This document shows positions 60,495 to 64,000 of a DNA stretch of 64,000 bases, piece by piece (the stretch's first letter is position 1; each line of letters opens with the position of its first letter). Source of the stretch: Saccharina japonica (taxonomy: Eukaryota; Sar; Phaeophyceae; Laminariales; Laminariaceae); the NCBI GenBank assembly GCA_008828725.1, contig MEHQ01002204.1, positions 563,532-627,531 of the forward strand. The letters are read 5' to 3'. The notes under the pieces are model-generated. The model made no database searches, was not told the origin of the DNA, and saw nothing but the letters and a program-made list of their open reading frames with translations. The translations under genes were made by a program, and so were the position numbers.

Positions 60495-60795
60495 AATCCC
60501 ATCTACGGAGATTGCCAACGGGATTTATGTTTGCCGCAAGTGTAGCATATCATTATGCGTGGCCTGATTTCGAGGGTCACAGAGCTTGGGGATAAGGCCC
60601 CCTTGCTCTCAGTGTCAGTAAATCTATGACTATTATATATGTCTGTAATAGTATATACAATTTTCTTCTTCTTCTACTCTCCGCCTTATGGCAAGTCCCA
60701 CCCGCGCATCCCCCAAGCGCACCCGGTGCACGAGTTGACCCCCTACGCTAGCGTCTGACCATAGTCACGGTAGCTCGGGCACGGGGTGCAGCACC
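60495..60795 (+). repeat. EELPWM-family flank, copy D (diverged)
   Basis: Shares GGGTCA-AGAGCTTGGGGAT, GGCCCCCTTGCTC, the TTCTTCTTCTTCTAC tract and CACCCGGTGCACGAGTTG with copies A-C, but is clearly older. Confidence 0.6.
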
Positions 60796-61644
60796 ATGGT
60801 GGGTTTTGAGATCGTTGGGGAGGATCTCCCATGGATGACCAGTATCCTCGCGCAGGAGAAGCGACACCGCGAGAGGGCAGGCATCGGGTTGGGAAAGTGG
60901 ACTGTTGAGGAATGGCGGGATCTACAGGAAGTAGCAGCAGCACCATCCGCTGCAGCTGCAGCGGCAGCAGCAGCGGTGGCAGCAGCAGCAGCAGAAAATA
61001 AGCAGGAACAGGAGCAGGAGAATTATAGACGCCACGGCCAATCGTGCGCAAGATGCCGTATGGATTTACTTAATTTTCACTTGCTCACTATGAAGGAATA
61101 GCAACAAGCCATCGAGAGACACGTTGATCAGCAGCTAAGAGCTAGGCGTTACGCAACAGCCGCAAGTGCGCGAGAGGAGGTGAGGAAGAAGACAGAGAAC
61201 ACGCATCAAGCCCAGGACAAGGAGCTTAGGAGCAGCGAACACTCGTCCACCGCCAACCCAGTGCTAGAAATAGCGAGCAGTGCATGCCGAGAGGAGCCTC
61301 AGCAAAGGCAACAGCGACAACAGGTGCGGACGTCTACGTACATCGAGGACGGCGACAAAGAGGAGGCAGTGATGGATATTAAGGAGGAGACGGAACGAGA
61401 TAGGGGAAGGGGTATAGTAGCATGGGATGGGGGAAAGGATCTGGAAAGAGAGAGGAAACTGGAGGAATCGGACGAGGAGGAGCAGCACGAGTTGGAGCAT
61501 GAGGTGGGTGGCATGGGCCTGATGAGGGTGATGGAACTGATGGAGGTATGGGAGCAGGAGGAGTACGACCCGAGCAATGGGGTGGAGCAAAGCCACCGGC
61601 AGCAGCAGACGATGCTTCCGCCACCGGAGCCAGGTGAGATTTAG
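60796..61644 (+). pseudogene. EELPWM-family coding region, copy D, with in-frame TAG
   Basis: One frame of 283 codons from ATG at 60796 to TAG at 61642-61644, broken only by TAG at 61099-61101, where copy E has CAG (Gln). Order: MVGFEIVGEDLPWMTSILAQ, GLGKWTVEEWRDLQEV, poly-Ala (residues about 53-70), Gln/Glu coiled coil, CARCRMD, then Glu-rich low complexity with ERERKLEESDEEEQHELEHE and a final LPPPEPGEI. The GTGAG at the end of PPPEPG could be a splice donor, since copy E continues past this point into DWEVLSREL and a further EELPWM module. Function unknown. Confidence 0.5.
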
Positions 61645-62575
61645 AAAGGGGACGGTGGCGGTTGAGGAGTCGGGAGGAAGAAAGTGGAGAGGAGCATTGC
61701 GGCTGGACGGACAACACGGGTTATCGACTGGGGAACGGAGACCAGCAGCAAGCGCAGGCGCTGCCTTTTGCGAGCGCGGGTTCATGCGAAGAACACCACC
61801 ATCTAACAGCGACTTCGAGGGTATCAGGTTTTATTTTAAGTGGACAGCAGTATGGTGGGTGAGCGATACAGCTGGTATATACGGATGGATGGAGATGTTT
61901 GTCTCTTTTTCTGTACTTTTTAAGCTATTTATTGCCCTCATCACCGCACGTACTCGTCCGTCCGTAGGTGTTTTGAGTTTGAGCCTCTGTGGTGTCACGT
62001 TTGTACTTTGACAAAATGATCTGATGATGGATATTCATGTAGCTGTGTCGTTGCACGAATGCAGTTGTTGGTGTTCTCACCTGTAAGGTAAGGATGCCTC
62101 CCTCTCTCCCCCCCTCCCGCGCCCCCCATGCGTGGAATTTGTTTTGTTTTTGACGACGACGTGGTACATCGTGCGCAGTAATTAAAATTTATGTTGACAG
62201 TAGTTATTAATGCTTGTATCTGGTACCTGGTACATAGCAGATTGGCGCACAATTCGTAAGTTCTATCAAAGTGTTGCCTGATGGTTCTGTTTCAAAGAAC
62301 GGCACTTTTATATTAGTTTACGACGATACGTTGGTACGCATACCTGTGCAAATTGAGCAAGCGTAGTTTTCACGTATACATATATACGTACGAAGCAAGA
62401 ATGTTTTATTTTTTGTCTCATCAAGTATGTGACAACCAGGAGATGTATGCATGCCCCGTAATGCATGCCCCGTATGTCCCTGGCCCCAAGTACCAGATTA
62501 GGGACAATATAATTTTTCTGAACCGTTCCTGTTCCGCCCAAGCGGGTTTCTGGGACGCTCGTTATGGCGTCAGCC
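61645..62575. other. Intergenic, no gene called
   Basis: No recognisable domain. Confidence 0.45.
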
Positions 62576-64000
62576 GAGGCCGAGGTCCGTAAGTGGACTT
62601 AAACCTCGAAAGACCACCCAACCCAGACGGATACACGGTCCCTAGCACCGTTCAGAGGGGGATCCTGAGTCTGGCAGTCGGGAGTTACCGCTATCGTGAG
62701 ATCAGGGTAACTCGCGACGCAGCTAGCTCGGGTGGCTGCAGATGGGGTTAAACCCTAACGCCCCGGCTTGGACACCGGGGCCATGCAGCAGCCGAGAGCA
62801 CGGAGAGGGTGGCGGAGTGACCGCACACCGTGTGGGTATGCACCAGAGAGAGGAAGGAGGAGAATCCAGAGCTGGAGGGTCGAGCCGCTCCGGGATGAGG
62901 CGTATCTCTGGTACAACAGACACGCACCGGGTTAACTTTTTTTACTATACCCCGAGAGTGCGCAAAGCAACAGAAAAAAAAACAGATAAAAAGGGCACGA
63001 AGGAGGAAAAGAAGGGGACGGGCGAAGCGTAGGCTGGCTAGGAAGGCACCACGCATCGCCCGGGAGAGGCAGCAGAGTACACTTGTTAGGGTAGCAACCT
63101 GGAATGTGCGGACTCTGGCTGTAAAGGGGGCTAACGGCCATGAGAGAGCCTACAGCATCCTGTACGAGGCAGCGAGACAAAACGTTTCGGTGTTAGGGCT
63201 ACAGGAGACAAGGAGGGCAGGCCGAACGGAATTCGCAGCAGCAGGGTTTCGGGTGTTCTGCTGTGGCACGGAGACAGGTGGAACACACGGTGTGGGAATA
63301 GCCGTTAAAGAGTCAATGTGCAGGAACTCTGCGTACACCACCGAATATATCGATGAACGCCTTATGGCCATCAGGTTTGAGATAACGGGCCACCGCGGAG
63401 GGGTGAACTTCGTAGCTGTGTACGCCCCAACAGAGGTCGTAACCGCCGACAGCAAGCATAGGTTCTGGAGAAAACTTGACAGCCTCGTGCGGGGGATCCC
63501 TGCCAAGGAGTGTGTCTATGTGCTGATGGACGCCAATGCGCGGACGGGAGAGAGGGTGGATGGAGACGACAAACGTATCATGGGCGAGCACGGGCGTGAT
63601 AAGCTGAACGACAATGGCAGGCTACTGCTGACCTTCGCAACGGACAACAGACTAGCAATCACGAACACCTTCTTCCCCACACGTAAGGGTGGGATATGGC
63701 ACACATACAACGGCGTGTCGGGGGACGAATGCCGGCGCATCGATTACATCCTCACGCGACAGGCACACCGCGGCCGAGTGTCCAACGTAGTCGTCGTTCC
63801 CCAACCGGTACGCCCAGTAAAGGCGGACTCATACCACAACATGGTGGTAGCCACCGTCGTCCTCGGTGGCAGACTTGCCCACAACCGAAACGGAATGCGG
63901 GCCCGGGTGCGCATGGACGATGGAGAACTGTCGGACTGGTTCTTGGTCACGCAGGGCTTGCAACAAGGGTGTGTGCTGTCCCCACTGCTGTTCAATGTTT
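62576..64000 (+). mobile_element. LINE copy 2, internally deleted, runs off window
   Basis: Begins with the same 5' leader as the copy at 28381. The endonuclease frame is open, but SDHN has become SYHN (63832-63834 TAC). At about 63886 the sequence jumps to the position equivalent to 30917 of copy 1: 1231 bases are missing with one base added, so the net loss of 1230 keeps the frame (410 codons). Just after the deletion it has TGG where copy 1 has TAG, and it continues into QGCVLSPLLFN before the window ends. Confidence 0.85.

Noticed and set aside
30511..61101. Three in-frame TAG codons suggesting TAG reassignment
   Set aside because: In homologous copies the positions hold Trp (LINE) or Gln (EELPWM family), so no single amino acid fits. 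Simple nonsense mutation in repeats is the better explanation.

Overview
The window looks like nuclear DNA of an intron-rich eukaryote, most probably a stramenopile and perhaps a brown alga. The evidence is tiny coding exons with canonical GT-AG borders, kilobase introns packed with mobile elements, LINE, SINE, LTR and terminal-inverted-repeat elements, abundant CAG/CTG, CAA and ACT microsatellites, and degenerate TTAGGG tracts. The taxonomic call is inference from architecture. Nothing here suggests a prokaryote: there are no operons, no CRISPR array and no long host ORFs.

Region 1 (1-12909, minus strand) holds the clearest host gene: a secreted leucine-rich-repeat protein running off the left edge of the window. 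Twelve exons were assembled by hand. They encode a signal peptide, a cysteine-containing N-terminal cap and nine LRRs, one LRR per exon. All but one LRR exon is 72 nt, and from exon 2 onward every junction falls inside a Leu codon (phase 2). Its introns are full of small MITE, SINE and microsatellite insertions.

Region 2 (12910-28380) is mostly repeats: TA-flanked MITEs, tRNA-headed SINEs, two dispersed coding-like repeats, a Mutator-like element with a 9-bp target duplication, a perfect 30-bp hairpin and a 474-bp direct repeat pair. One weak minus-strand exon lies near 18.4 kb.

Region 3 (28381-39000) carries a nearly complete APE-type LINE broken by two in-frame TAG codons, then a non-autonomous LTR retrotransposon (33756-38058, TSD CACTC) whose only ORF is a coiled-coil protein with a C-terminal membrane segment, then a 700-bp fold-back palindrome.

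Region 4 (39000-54000) contains more MITEs, a second Mutator-like element, a long fold-back element, a G-poor stretch of uncertain nature, a small Cys/His-rich ORF, and three phase-0 minus-strand exons of a second repeat protein. Each of those exons encodes one SBBP-like beta-propeller blade.

Region 5 (54000-64000) has SINE heads, an assembly gap, rearranged copies of an unrecognised coding family (marked by the motif EELPWM) and a second LINE copy with an in-frame deletion that runs off the right edge.

The two host genes share one design: one structural repeat per exon with a constant intron phase. Such genes can gain, lose or exchange repeats without breaking frame. The surrounding region is dominated by repeats that could promote that exchange.
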